A stretch of 64,000 nucleotides of DNA from Rhodeus uyekii (GCA_037043235.1 JAWRVZ010000026.1:496001-560000), one strand, 5' to 3'. Shown: positions 13,601 to 26,055, numbered from the stretch's first letter. Notes: generated by a model from the sequence alone, not told the origin. A program made the numbers and translations.

Positions 13601-15121
13601 CACTGCTGTTTGAAAAAAAGAGATAAATATAGTAAATCCAGTAACTATACATTTTGTCAAAATAGTGTTATGACTGAAATTGGGTCTCTTATGATCTGTG
13701 AGACTGTTCAGCTCAACTTTTCTCCAATTCGGTGAAAACTGAGTGTGAAAATTGACATCAAATGACATCAAAATTCAATCATAAAACTTTGTGACCTTTT
13801 TTTCAGATTCAGTGTTGGCACACTTGCTGCATTTTGAACTACTTTTTCAAAAAGCTTCTTTGACTGCAGTTGAACTGCTTTAAATGAGTAGCTTGACAAG
13901 CTACAGTTTCGAGATTACTTTAATATAATTATGGGTTTTTAAAAAAAAGACTCGGGTAACTTTTAATTTGCAGTAAAGAACAAAGAAAAGGTGTTGTGTG
14001 ATGTAAATTGCACATACATTACCATGCATTATCAACAACACAATCGTAATCAGAACATCAAGTTTTTTTTCCCCACTGAGGAAATGTTAGCCCTTGTTTG
14101 AGCGGTTTGATGCAACGTTGTGGAATTTTGTTCAAAATGAATATATGCAGTCATGCTTGGATCACACTTATGAGATGAGCTGAACGCAAGTATGACCTCC
14201 AGGTGTGTAAATAATGTTGTGACGGTGTAATCATGTAAGTTTATGAAGTGTGAATGTTTGCTCTGAGCTCATCTGACTGCATCAGAGTGTCCATCATTTG
14301 TGGAACGGCTCACAGTCGGTCCTGCCGAGCTCAGCATTAACGAGCCCGTTACAGCTCCTGCTTGTGCTAATGGATTAGCCATTCCATCGGAGTCAAGCAG
14401 TCTTTTTATGGCCCAGGGTTACGTGTGTATTTGTGTCTTGTGCGAGCTGTCTAAAACATCGATTTAGTGGCAACAAATTTAGATTTCTCTTTCCCAGTGT
14501 CAAAGACATCAGTCTCCTGTTTTACTCTCTCGTTTGCTCTTTCCTTCCAGCACTATCCACGGATGATGGACCCCCCCTCCCCTGTATGAAACTACGAGTC
14601 ACTGTGTGCTGTCCACCGAGTAAGTACAGTCCTCTCTTCATCCCCTGGTATCTTTTTTTCTTCCACACTTTTCCTTGGGAAAAAAAAGCATGTCACCCCC
14701 CCCCCCACACACACACACACCCTCTCACGCAATCAGACATGCCCCTCTGTCTGCACGCAACCATTCTCTCGCTTTCCCTCCTCTTCCCTGCTGACTTTCT
14801 GCATTTGTCCTTCTCCTCATTTGTCCTCTTCTTTCGTTTCCCTCCCTCTTAAATTACTTATAATTTAAGTTTATACATGAATATAATTATATTTTCCTAT
14901 GTGCAAAACATGCATAGTAATGGTAATAATGATAATATTAATAACATTTAAATGATGATAAACATTTATTGTAATAAAACAATACATTGAAATTCAAATA
15001 TTTTTGTATTGAATTTATGTATACAACACGGACAGTTTATAATAAATGTAAATTTGATAAACATAAATTATTTATCTACACAAAATTTAAATATACTTTC
15101 TTGTTTCTAAGCATTTAAAAA

Positions 15122-15208
<87 letters not shown>

Positions 15209-15249
15209 AATTAAATTATTAATATTTAAATAAATTATTAATATAAATG

Positions 15250-15347
<98 letters not shown>

Positions 15348-18300
15348 CACAGTGTGTGTGTGATAGTCATTTTTACACATTACATAGTAATTACGAGTGG
15401 TGTATAATTACATTTAACTAACCTTAACCACACCCTAACCATACAACTACATGTAGTTTATTATCATTACTCCGTACTTTAAATGCATAACTACACTGTA
15501 ACACACACACATATATGTGTATATGTATGTATTTTTATGTATGTGTGTTTTTTTTTTGTATGTGTTTTTTTTTTCCCTTTTCCTTTTGTTGTAACGTTAT
15601 GTGCGTGTTACTGGGTGTGTGTGCGTGTCCTGTGCGTTGAGCAAGGCTGGCTCTCAGACCCCTGCAGTTATGTTGACCTTCCGCTCTGCTTGGCTGATAC
15701 GGGATCAGCAGGGAATGCCGCCCAGTAAGAGTGGGAATGGCAGTCCAGTCCGTAAGCCGTCCGACCCAATTCCACATCCTGCTCCACACACATGCACACA
15801 CACCCACTCCAACTCAGAAGCTGTCTAACCCAATATCCAAGTCCTGCCCTGGTCCCAAACCTGCCTTCTGGCCTCTCACGGTTTTCATGCAACCATTTGT
15901 CATCGTTCAGCTATGAAAGTGTTTCTTGCAGGTTAGTTTGACTGGAGATCTATAGCACTGAATTTAAAATTCTCAGTTGCTAAGTTAAGTGGGTAAACCA
16001 TTGCATTTGTTCCACAAGAAGAAAATCAAACAGAAAGTCTGTTGTGAAATCAAATGTTGTGAAGTCTTTAAGGAGATGCTTTGCTAAATTCTCAGTGTGG
16101 TGTAACCTTCTCTGAGAAATATCTAGTTTGCGGTTGGGGCAGAAAATGCTTGTGTAATTGATTTGAAATATTTGTATGTGAAACATCTGTAGCAGAGAAT
16201 GATCTGAGGTGGATATGTTTATTTTAGTAGCAAATATTTGATAAGAGAAGATGGAGTTTTTTGTTGTTGTGAGGAGGCAAGGTTTCTTCATTCATTCTGA
16301 CTAACATTTACTTTATCCGTGGAAGATGCTCTAATGAATGCATGGAATGACAACTTTTCTTCCTCGTCTTTGCACATTTTCCTCTTCTCATGCTCTCGCT
16401 TCAGATGCTCCATCTCTTTTATCCCTCTCTCTTTCCCTTTCTCTCTATCTATTTCCCTCTTTTTCTGTTCTCTGACCGAAACTAATCCAGACTAAACTGT
16501 AGCATCCCTGCTTCTCCCTCCCTCCCTTTTCTTTCTCTTCCTTGTGTTTAGTCTTTCCTGGAGTGGCACTAATCTTCCCCACTCTGTTTCTTTTAGTCTT
16601 TTCCTCCCTTCTCTCATTTTTATGATCTGTCGTTACCAGAGCAAAACTAATCAGAATCTTATCCACTACACTTTCACTGAGTTTCATCTCTCTTTAAACC
16701 CTGTCCATTTCTAGAGTTCTGCTCATCTTCTATTCCGTCTGTCCCTTGCATCATGCTCCTGAATAGTTATGGATGCGTGTACTTATGTACATATATATTT
16801 GACAATAATTCTTAAGCATTTTGTTTGATAACTGTGATTTGATTGGCTGATTAACATCATACTTGTGTCAACTTTGTCAATGGATAGTGCACATTATTAT
16901 AACTATAACTATAATCTATTATGTAATAGTATTTTTTTATATATATTTATAAAAAACAAATCAGTATGAATCAATTTTGGGTTGCTCCTATCTTTATGTA
17001 TATTTAGTTTTTATTTTGTGTTTGAAAATGTTTTAACAATGTAGAATAGATTTTTTTAAACACATTTTTTTATATTTTTTATATCATTTTTTATTCCGCA
17101 ATAATGCGTTTATATTTTACTGTCCTTGTTTTGTCATCCCTTCCTGGCATCATCTAAAACTTTATTTTCAATAAGCCTAAAATTAGCCTTTAAAATGATC
17201 ATCTGTGCTTATCCTCATTTGCTTTCAGATATCTCCGCATTCTCCACCACTTTTCACTTTTAGCCCCTCCGTCTTTCCGCATACCTTCTTGCACACCTTT
17301 ACAACACTTTTTTTCTGCACTGTTTTCCTCTGATCATTTGTATGTAAAGTCGAATGAAAGGAGAAGTGGGTGACGGAACTTTGCACCAGGGCATGTTTTG
17401 CACAGCTGGTGTTTGTTCCTCCTGGTAGTGCCACAAACCCACTTCAGTTCCTTCCTGTGGCAGGTCTTTTATCTGACAGTCCTTGTTCGACTGAGGGTCC
17501 TGTCAGACCCAGGAGCATTAGCCTCAGAACCAGAGCCGTGGAAACAACACTACAGCCGCAGCGGAGCTAAATCTCAGTCACGCGGCACCAGCAGCAAAGC
17601 TGTATTTAAAGTTTAATTAAGTGGAGCTCGTTTCGCTAGGTCATTTGAACCTTAATGACCAGGCTCGTGGGGGAACAGACCAAGCTAAGGACAGCACAGA
17701 GATCAGTAATAGCAGAGGGACTCATGTCACAACTATAAGTGCAACATACTGTCTTTTGGAAGGTTGGTTGACTCTAACTCCATTTGCTTTGCTTTGCAGT
17801 ATACTGAACTGAATGTGAATTATTAATAAATGGAAAATAACCGACTGTAGCGCTCATTATAGACAATGATGGATTCTGCTGTTCGTAGTGTGTAACAGTG
17901 AAATGTTTCCCCCAGAATTCTCATGCTTGAAGGATCCCCAAAAGCTGCCATTGTGTCGCAGTTAAATGTATCCCCTCACTCGAATGTATAGCGAAATGCA
18001 TCAATGCACTATTAAAAAAGGGATTTTGATAACACGGCAAGCTGAAATTATAATCAAGTGCTACCAAAACAACAAACTCGCCAATATTCTGTTTTGATGG
18101 AGCAGCGTCTTGTGGAAAACAGCTCCTGGGTGCCCTCATCTTTCATCCTATTCACTTTGCTCCGCTCCCTGCACTTACTCGGGGCAACTTGTCAAAACAT
18201 TAATTCTGCTGTTGTTTTTTTCCCTCCTCTCCCTCATTCAGCGTCTTACTCCTTCTCTCCCCTGCTGTGAAAAACCATTTCAGTCAGGTCTACTTTCTCT

Positions 18301-21300
18301 CTAATTGATCCCTGTCTTTTTCTACTCTTTTTAACTCGCTCGGTCCTGCTGTGAGCACACATTTCCTTTTTCAGTTTCTGTCCATTTCTCAATCTTTTTA
18401 ATTGTTTTTAAAAAGCCGAAACTCTGTCCGTTTTGCACTGCCCACCTCAGTGGATACCTCGTCCTCCCCCTTTTATTCACCTCTCTCGCCTTGTTAGTTT
18501 TGTCATTCACCAAAGCGTTTTTTTTTCTTTTTCGAAGGCGCGAAGGAAAAAACATTATTCGGTGCCTTTACACCACTGTAGTTTTTCCCTGTAGTGACCG
18601 TTTGTTCGGAAAATATAAACAAGAAAAAGTACGGTTACATTTCGGATCGTCAGCCGTATTTTTTCCGTTTTGTCCAGAACTTGTAAAATTGAAGAAATGA
18701 ATGAAGCATGGAAGCCACCTTTTTCTTTTCTCCCTCTCATCTGTTTTCCATCTCTCGCATCCTTTTCCTGGTCGTTCTGTGCTTCATGCCATAGCAGCCA
18801 TGTTTTATGCAAGAAAAACGCAACTGCAGCCATTTTGTGCTTGAAAACAAAAAACTGCCATTTTGTTGTTGCAAACATTTTAATTAATTTCAGTAAGAGA
18901 GAAATATAAATCATTGTAAATGTTTTGTCCAAGAAATATATATATTTAAAACTAGAATTATGAGTTTTCCTTTTTTTCCCCTCTCTTTTTGTTTAAAAAT
19001 ACTGGTTCCTCTTCTGTTTAAAATGACTTGCATACTGAAATAAAACTTATGTATGCTTATGTTCTTCTAATTATAAAAGATAAGACCATTTTCATCATAA
19101 AATAATTGTTATATATTCTTATTCATCCTAGTTTTATTTAATGCCCGTTTAAGGTCTTGTTTCATTATATTCCTAAATTCACCATTACCTTATAAATGAA
19201 CCTCATAAATGTTGATTTTTCAAAATAAATGTGCACTATTTTTGTGTTTTGTAAAAAAAAAATATATATATATTTATTTGTCAAAACTCATTAGTGGTTT
19301 ATCCTAAACTCCTTAACTTTTCATGCATTTGTAATGTACACCTAGTTTAGTAATCAAATTAAGTTGAAAATCCTTCTACATGCTTTGATTTTATTTATGG
19401 AAAGATACATGTGGAAAAATTGTATACAAAGAACAAGATACATGTTACATGATATAAACGATTAAGCCAAACAGTTTTTAATTAGTGTTTCATTATAAAT
19501 GCATTCCGTTTATAAATATTGTTACAATTTTTTACTTATTTTTTGTTTCTGTTGTTTTGTTTCGATGTTGTTTTGAAGTTCATTCATAGTCCTTCAATTC
19601 TATTGAGGCGCTTTGTTTCTTTTAATTTCTTGACTGTCCTTATCAGAGGATGGTATATTCAGTTGTAGACTTTCATTGGGATTTTTTTAAGGCTTAATGA
19701 TGGGTTAAGGTTAATGTGCATTACCTTGATTCTGTTTAAGGAGCAGACAATTTTTGGAAAATTGTCCGGTGGTGCGACATGCTAAAACATTGGAAAACAT
19801 TTTTCGGAATATTTTATAATTATACAAGGTTTTTTGACCAAATAAATTGAAAGAGTATATGGAATATTTTTTTTGTTACTATCTTTACTATCATTGTCCA
19901 TTTAATATCAACTAGTGAAGCCAAAAAGTGTGTTAAAAGCTTAAAATCGGAAATGTAAATGTGCAGTCACAGAACTTATCTCTCATGTAAATTCAAACCG
20001 TACATTTGTTTTCATGTCATTTGTTGGAGAAATTAATCCATTGTTAACTTTATCTGTAGAATTAGTGTGACCATAAACTCATATGAACTCTGAGCATTGT
20101 AGCTTTGTAAATGTTAGACACGGAGTTGGGTCTGTTTGTCGTTTGGGCTGTTTGTCAGCCTTGAAGATGACGAAAAGCATCAGGTGATCCTTTGGGAACG
20201 TAACCAGGGTTTGAACAAAGGGTATTAAATTGTGAGACAACGGTCAAAAGTCTTTTGTCTAAACAACGGGTATTTTCCACCAATAAGAATTAAGGGATGT
20301 ATGAAAAATATTTAGTGGTGGCGGAACACCAAGGTCAATCCATAAGAAAAGGATACTTTCCTAAATCCTATTGGATACAGGATGATAAGAAAAAGGTATA
20401 ATGTTTGATGTATCAGACTGTAAACTTAGATGATGTTTGGTTATTTTGAACCTTTCATCTCTCTTTTTGCCTGGCATAAAGACTACATCTTTGAAGATTT
20501 GGAACCTTAGACTCTGACCTTTTTTTTTCAGATTGAATTGAGCTCGTGCAGATTTGCCATGACATAAAAAAAAGAAAAAGAAAAAAGAAGTTAACATTGT
20601 CTTCTACCTATTCGTTTGTAATTAAACTTGCTCTGTGTGTATCAGTTTTAACCAACACATTTCTGCTCATGTTGAGTCTACTACGCTCTAATTTCCTCCT
20701 CATCTGCAATCTCGCTCTCTCCATCTCCATTCATCTTTTCTCCATTATGTTTCTCAGTCTGCCCCCCTGCAGAGAGAGTGACACTCAGACACAAACTCCC
20801 TCCCTCCTTCCCACTTTCGTCTCTTTCCTTTTGCCGTCTGACCTTCTTTCAGGCTCTCGCCTTCCCTGTGCATTCTCCCTCTGCTTTTCTCACACTTCCT
20901 CCTCTCGTCTTTTCTCTTCTCTGTCTTCTCCTGTGTTTCGCTCCATCACTCTATCTTTGTTGCTTTTGTGGCCCTTCTCTGTTCAGTCTTGTATCTCTTG
21001 CTCCTTTCCCCACTCTTAATCTTTCCCTTTTCACGGTTCTTTCTCTTGTTCATCCTTCCAGTCCACTTTTTTGTTTCTTGCAGAATCTTTCATCTCCTTC
21101 CACCTTCATTTTTTTTTTGTTGCCATCTTTCTGTGTGCGACCTTTAAGAGAATTTGCATTGAGGATGTATTTTGGGTTGTGCAGCCGTTAGTAATTTTTC
21201 AGTATGTTTCTGCCTGAGTAATGGTAAATGTGTCTCCATATACATTTTCCTCCTCATTTGTTTTTAAGAACGATTTTCCAAGTTGTAGTTCTTCACAGAG

Positions 21301-23989
21301 AAACAAAAAAATATAGAATGCGCTAACACCTGACATGTCTCTCTCTCTCTCTCTCTCTCTTTCTCCCTCCCTCTCTTTATATCCTCTAGCAACAGCTGGA
21401 TCATCAAGACAAGAAGGTTAGTGTTTATTGCCATACACCTTACTTCTAACCAAGTCCCTTGGTTCATTGTGTAATATCAAATTACACATTAAAAACAAAT
21501 GTTTATATTTATCTTTATAAATAAATCTATTTTTTAAATAAAAATTAAGCATTATATATTACAAAAAATATAAAAATAAATTTTTGGCCACACACACATC
21601 TCAGTGGTGTTTAAAAGTTAGGCATCAATGTATATCAAATGTGAATTCATCTCCCTGTTACACTTAATGTTACACTTAATTTTCCTGGTTAGATAAACGC
21701 ATGAAAAAGAGAGACCAAATGCAGCTCTATTTTGTATTTTTACGCAAACAATGTAATATACTAAACCAATTTTTTTTCCCCACTGCCTCCCTTTTAAGGA
21801 CACATCTCTGAGATATATATATACACACCTGAACAGAACTAATGTTGTAATCTTCTAATACAGACAGCAAAAACCGAGTGAAAACTAAACCACCACCAAA
21901 CCTAACTGTGACAGATTAGGGCTGGCAATCGAGTGATTGATTGCACCTAACATTCAAGTTTTAATATTATTTTATATTGTAATAATTTCACATTTGAATC
22001 CCAAATTTCACCTAATGTAAAAACATAACATATATTTTAAATATTTGTTTAATGGGATCTTTTTTTTAATGAAATGAAGGCCAATATCACTGATACCAAT
22101 ACTAATACTGATGTCTCTATTAAATAGATTTTTGTTCTCTCTCAAATTTAGCCATGAATTATAGCCATTCAACATTACAGTATATTTTGAAAGCTTTCAA
22201 TTTTAACATTAATTAGGCTTTAAATAATAGAACAACTTTTAATTTAAGTGAACTTTTACAATTTTACCAATGCCCTTTAATCTCTCAGGGCATTTTTTTC
22301 AATTGGCCCAGTCAGACCTGTTCAGGTTTTTACTTGCTCTACCAAAATACACAAAAGTCCTTTAATATTCCCTTCTAGACCTCATAGAAGCAGGTTTATT
22401 TGGCTGCTGTCACTTTAAGACCTGCAGCACATGATGTGCATCTAAGTTCTCCTTTGTGTCTTATCATGCTTGTATTGTTAAAAAGTATTTGCTTGAATAA
22501 GAGTGTGATCATATAATGTAACGCTAGCCAAAGAATGATGGAGAAAAAACGGATGCTGCGTTAATTGCGTTATATTTTTTGAACATGATGAACTGAAAAA
22601 AAATTATCGCTTGCATTAATTTTGATAGCACTAATATGCATGTATATCTCAGTGTTGAGATGAGGCAAAGTCTTCACAGTTTATAAAAATTAAGTTAACA
22701 CTTAGTCATCACAGTACGGTATAACACCAGGTCAATTAAACTTCAGGGATATCAGTCTGTCCAATTAGGAAGCAGATTGTGAAACAAGTGCACTGGAGAG
22801 GCAACAGCAAGAAAACCCACCAAAAAGAATTTTGCAGATGGTGCCCATAGACAATCTTCTTAGACTGATTTGTCTTTAGTTCTGTGTTTTGTTAAGGTTG
22901 TTGTCCTATCTGTAACACGAGGAAATACATGCAACCCAATCAGGTTGCACAGGTTGTCCTTCTCTGCCATCACAAGGAGCTTTGGTGTGTCTCCCAAGCA
23001 CCAGAGCATGGAGGAGATACCAGGAGACCGACGGTTACATGAGAAGATCTGGACAGGGACGCAGAAGGGCAACAACCCACCAGCAGGACCGGTACTCCTT
23101 TGTGAGAGGAGGAACAGGAGGAGCACTGCCAGAGCCCTACAAAATGACCTCCAGCATTCTACTGGTGTGCATGTTTCTGACCAAACTGTCAGAAATGGAC
23201 TTCATGAAGATAGCGTGAGGGTGTGCTCACAGCTCAGCACTGTTCAGCTCAATTGACATTTGCCAGAGAACACCAGAATTCAAGACCGCCATTCCCCGTT
23301 CTCTTCATGGATGAGAGCAAGTTCACACTGAGCACACGTGACAGACGTGAAGGAGTCCGGAGATGCTGTGGAGAATGTTATGCTGTGTGCAACATCATCC
23401 AGCATAACCAGTTTGGCAGTGGGTCAATAATAGTCTGGGGAAGAATGTCATTTGAGAGTCACACAGTCCTCCACGTGCTAGCCAATGATTCCCTTGCTGT
23501 TAGGTAACGGGATGAAATCCTCAGAGCCACTGCCAGACCTTAAGCTGGTTACAGTGGGGCTCTGGGTTCCTCCTGATGTATGATAATGACCGGTCTCATG
23601 TGGCTAGAGTGTGTACATAGTTTTTAGATGATGAAGGCATTGAGATATACATGTATGCACATTTGTATGTTTCCGTGTGTGTGTGTGCTAAAATTAAACA
23701 ATTAAATTAATTGCTAAACAATTAAAGATTCAATATGGGTTGATAAAGGTTTACAAAATCTTAGATATAGGGATTTGGTGTTGATATATCATACATTCCA
23801 GATAATTATGTCCAAACACATGTGTGCCTTTATGTATACATGTATATTTTTATTTATTTGTCTGTCTGTTTACTTTTTATGATTATTATAGCCACAGAGA
23901 GACCATCTCACAACAGTGCTGTCCATCCTGTGGCAATCGGACGACTTTCTCTCCTCCTCATCCCCCTCTTCTTGCCTTATTTCCTCTAA
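7377..23989 (+). CDS. efna3: Ephrin-A ligand, best fit ephrin-A3 (partial: exons 2-5)
   Basis: GPI-anchored cell-surface ligand for EphA receptors, used in contact-dependent repulsion and tissue patterning. Four plus-strand exons join in frame: 7377-7672, 14551-14619, 21390-21416 and 23892-23989. All have GT-AG borders, and the phases match (1 at every join after exon 2). The product from exon 2 onward is about 162 residues: the receptor-binding domain with four cysteines (DILCPHY, FRGCVE, RWECN, PLPCMKL), the receptor-contacting loop (FTPFSLGFEF), a Ser/Thr-rich stalk and a hydrophobic tail typical of a GPI signal. A3 rather than A1/A4 is inferred from the loop, the HHYYYS end of exon 2, the stalk and the flad1/shc1 neighbourhood. 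Fish carry efna3 duplicates and I cannot say which this is. Exon 1 lies outside the window. Confidence 0.85.
7800..8805. repeat. Old dispersed repeat, split by a younger element
   Basis: The left part (7800-7885, ending TAATATTGTGAAATA) and the right part (8613-8805, with TTTATTCCTGTGATGGCAAG) are continuous in the common fish repeat as I remember it. They are separated only by the 7886-8612 insertion, which dates the insertion as younger than this repeat. Confidence 0.6.
7886..8612. mobile_element. Non-autonomous mariner-type element with TA target site
   Basis: The left end CAGTAATACCTCGGTTTACG and the right end (reverse complement CATTAATACCTCGGTTTACG) match closely over at least 22 bp. 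The element is flanked by TA on both sides (7884-7885 and 8613-8614), the Tc1/mariner signature. It is about 727 bp with no transposase ORF; ORFs inside are short and lack DDE motifs. A short direct duplication (GCTTGTACAC...GAT) occurs near its right end. Confidence 0.8.
9876..10745 (-). mobile_element. L2-clade LINE, 5'-truncated 3' end with RT C-terminal remnant
   Basis: On the minus strand, 10703 downward reads MKEHHLQLNLAKTELLVFPA, then SRSAKNLAVIF...DQLTFKDHI...ISRFNYCNALLAG. This is the typical C-terminal part of L2/Rex-like reverse transcriptases. After a frame change the downstream block follows (LVFNEPKR, LFISLHWLP, TGSAPSYFHSLL, then QRGTKSFSRTF). The 3' tail at 9876-9935 carries the reverse complement of AAGTCGCTTTATATAAAAG and a short TAAATG-like end. 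It is frameshifted and dead, and lies antisense in efna3 intron 2. Confidence 0.85.
10746..14550. other. efna3 intron 2, remainder
   Basis: AT-rich intron sequence. Nothing coding is recognised apart from the CT-rich run before exon 3 (about 14430-14550), which serves as its splice-acceptor tract. A minus-strand ORF of about 130 codons at 11030-11425 is S/L/F-rich, with no family motif and no supporting splice sites. Confidence 0.5.
14551..14619 (+). CDS. efna3: efna3 exon 3
   Basis: A 69-nt exon with acceptor TTTCCTTCCAG and donor GTAAGT at 14620. Joined to the leftover T of exon 2, it encodes a short linker, then PLPCMKLRVTVCCPP. This corresponds to the CLRMKVFVCC strand that closes the ephrin domain (fourth disulfide cysteine) plus a cysteine pair. 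It enters and leaves in phase 1. It is too short for ordinary ORF finding; the call rests on phase, splice sites and the family motif. Confidence 0.93.
14620..21389. other. efna3 intron 3
   Basis: It contains a (TG)n(TA)n microsatellite at 15120-15345, CT-rich blocks at about 16380-16700, 18200-18560 and 20680-21130, and otherwise AT-rich sequence. Candidate small exons near 15659 and 17461 were examined and not accepted (see rejected items). No independent gene is supported. Confidence 0.5.
15120..15345. repeat. (TG)n-(TA)n compound microsatellite
   Basis: About 14 TG units run into (TA)n, followed by a short unique AT-rich spacer (15205-15250), then about 46 further TA units and a few TG units. 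The TA tracts are self-complementary, so the locus can extrude cruciforms and will vary in length. The minus-strand ORF over it is pure Tyr-Ile repeat and is not a gene. Confidence 0.95.
21390..21416 (+). CDS. efna3: efna3 27-nt microexon (stalk)
   Basis: A 27-nt exon behind a long (TC)n polypyrimidine tract ending CCTCTAG, with donor GTTAGT at 21417. In phase 1 it reads TTAGSSRQE followed by a split alanine codon. This resembles the Ser/Thr stalk after the CC pair in ephrin-A3. Its length is a multiple of three and both flanks are phase 1, so inclusion or skipping would both keep frame: a cassette-exon arrangement. Confidence 0.8.
22695..23645 (+). pseudogene. Tc1-like transposase relic
   Basis: Broken plus-strand reading frames carry Tc1 signatures: RRYQETDGY with RRATTHQQDRYSF, RRNRRSTARALQNDL and VHVSDQTVRNGLHE in a second frame, then VLFMDESKFTLST (first catalytic Asp region), NIIQHNQFGSGSIIVWG, and a decayed DNDRSHVARVC block (second Asp). 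The 5' flank (CTTCAGGGATATCAGTCTG) fits the non-coding leader of the same family. Several frameshifts and the missing C-terminus make it dead. It lies in sense orientation in efna3 intron 4. Confidence 0.85.
23892..23989 (+). CDS. efna3: efna3 terminal coding exon, GPI signal
   Basis: The acceptor is TTATTATAG. The frame continues ATERPSHNSAVHPVAIGRLS followed by an L/I/P/F-rich hydrophobic end, with TAA at 23987-23989. This is the layout of an ephrin-A C-terminus: a small-residue omega region (about H-N-S-A), a spacer and a hydrophobic tail that is cut off on GPI transfer. The exon lies about 250 bp downstream of a dead Tc1 element in the same intron. Confidence 0.92.
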
Positions 23990-25690
23990 TATCTCTTCTT
24001 AAAGTATAAAACCTAAAAACAAATGCTCTTTTGCAGCATATATTCCTCCATAACAGTTTGCATTACAGTAAGTGCTTGATCTATATCTGTGGATTACACA
24101 CAGAGAGAGACTCTGTCTTTCCCGTACTCTTTTGCTCTGTCATTTTTGTCACGCTATTAATCTCCATTCCTCTGTTTCCTTTCTGGCAGTCTCTCCGTCC
24201 ACTCACAGTGGCTCCTTACTGCTGTCTTCTCTGATAAAAGTTCACTCTAACAGAGCGACACTAATCTACCTTCAAAGAGCTTATCTTACTGTTCATTTTC
24301 TTTTAATCCATCTGTCCTTAAGAGTCAGACATTCCTTTACAAGCCTTGGCTCCCCCCTCTGTCTTACTGTACAACAAACTGAGCCAAAGACGAGGAGGAG
24401 GATGAAGCTCCCCGGTCCTGCTGTTTGTGAAAGTCCTACTGAATGAAAGATCAGGGACAGAGTGACCATTCATTTGTGTGATCACTAACATATCCAATGA
24501 TCAGTAGCTGGGGTATTTTTTTTTTTTTATTGTTGTTGTTTTTCACTTATTAAAAAATGAAAAGAAAAAAAAAGAACATTGAAGCCAAAGCCAGATCACA
24601 GCATTTAAAAATTATTTTGCTGTATTGACTTTATGCAACCTAGCAGCACTCTGGAATTACCTGGAATATCCTGGATTTTTAAAAATCTTGAACTCCTTTC
24701 GAATTTATGTTTGGAATCACGTGCGACTGAGTGATGCACGGAAAACACAGCAAACAAAATAACTGTTTCCTGTTCATTTTTTGTGTGTATGGTCAATCAC
24801 CACCCAGTATGGACTCTTCTGATTGGTCGGCATGTTTCATAACTCTCAGTAAAGTTGAAAGCTGTTGGCACTTCATCGGGTTTCGACAACGTGATCACTT
24901 TCTTCCTACATCCCCCAACTCAAAATTATTTATGTGTGTGTGAATTATAGATAATGCAAGTGTTCATTTTTATCTTGTGGACACAAGCACACACAAAAAA
25001 AAGATTAATAACTGAACAATCTGGGTCCCCCCCCCCCCCCCCAGTTAGTCTGAAATAATGCATTTATTATAAAGAAAATGGTATGCTGAGTAATGTTTAA
25101 TTGTTTTGTTTAACCATTTGAATCTTTTTTCTTTTTTTTCTTTTTTTTAGAGGGAAGGTTTTTTTACTTTCATACTTTTCATTACAGTGAATTATTAGTA
25201 TTAGCAAGAAAAGAATAACTAATATTCTTTAGATGCTTATGTTCAGGATAAAATTGGTAAGGAGATCAAGAAAAATAGCCCAAAATAAGGAAAACAGAAA
25301 AGGTTTCTATTGAAATATTTTTCAGTTTATTTGTAACTTTAAGTAATTGTTTAAAATGAATCATTTTAAACGTGCAATTCAGTTCTAATAGTAAAATAAT
25401 TTTGCCCCCCTTTTAAGTTCTAAAATGGAAATACATATTCTGTGTGAATGATAAATGTTTTGTTTCTTTTTCTCTCTCTTCTGATGTTTTGTTAATTTCA
25501 GATGCAAATAAGGTTTGCCAAAACAGAACAATCAGTTTACAGGTTTTGTTTCTATATTTGACATGGTTTGTAGGTATGTTGTTTCTTTTCAATTTGAATG
25601 TTTCACATTTTTGTGAAGTGGTCAACTTCTTCTATGAAGAACCTTTATCATAGCCATTTTTCTACGGCAAAATGAGCTACCGAAATAAAT
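23990..25690 (+). other. Probable efna3 3'UTR
   Basis: Sequence after the efna3 stop codon, CT-rich to about 24450 and then AT-rich. It has no ORF with family motifs. The 3' end is not fixed: an AATAAA lies at 25684-25689, and an ATTAAA lies near 24549. The extent is inference. Confidence 0.35.
25684..25689 (+). terminator. Candidate poly(A) signal for efna3
   Basis: AATAAA about 1.7 kb after the stop codon, followed by AT-rich sequence with a T-rich element (about 25717-25732). AATAAA is expected often by chance in this composition, so confidence is low. Confidence 0.25.
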
Positions 25691-25960
25691 GATAATGCTT
25701 TTCAAACATCACAGTGTCTGATTTTTATTTTTATTCCGGTTTTATATTCATTATTTGAAGATGAATCTGGAGTCAGTTATATGAGAACTAATTTATGAAA
25801 CTACTGTTTATTTTTATTTAGTTTAAAATTAATAATAATTTGGAGCAACATATATTTACATTTCTAGGAATTTAAATGGTTCTTATTTTGTTAAATAAGA
25901 ATTAAATAATGTTTAATTGGTTTAAGGGAACAGATTAATTTCAGTTAATTTAACGTTATA

Positions 25961-25983
25961 TATATATTATATATATATATATA

Positions 25984-26053
<70 letters not shown>
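25961..26053. repeat. (TA)n microsatellite
   Basis: A nearly pure TA tract with one early interruption (TATATTATATATATATATAA). It is self-complementary and expected to be length-variable. No other feature overlaps it. Confidence 0.95.

Positions 26054-26055
<2 letters not shown>

Noticed and set aside
15107..15370. 87-codon minus-strand ORF
   Set aside because: Pure Tyr-Ile repeat from the TA microsatellite.
15659..15724. Possible extra efna3 exon (CTCTCAG acceptor, GTAAGA-like donor, frame with NAAQ)
   Set aside because: The upstream pyrimidine tract is poor, the peptide is cysteine-bearing and unlike any ephrin stalk, and exons 3, 4 and 5 already join in frame without it.
17461..17570. 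Possible exon with P/R-rich frame after GTGGCAG
   Set aside because: No matching donor in phase and no ephrin similarity.
20546..21191. Overlapping 157- and 137-codon plus-strand ORFs
   Set aside because: Two overlapping frames of the same CT-rich sequence; lack of stops is explained by composition.
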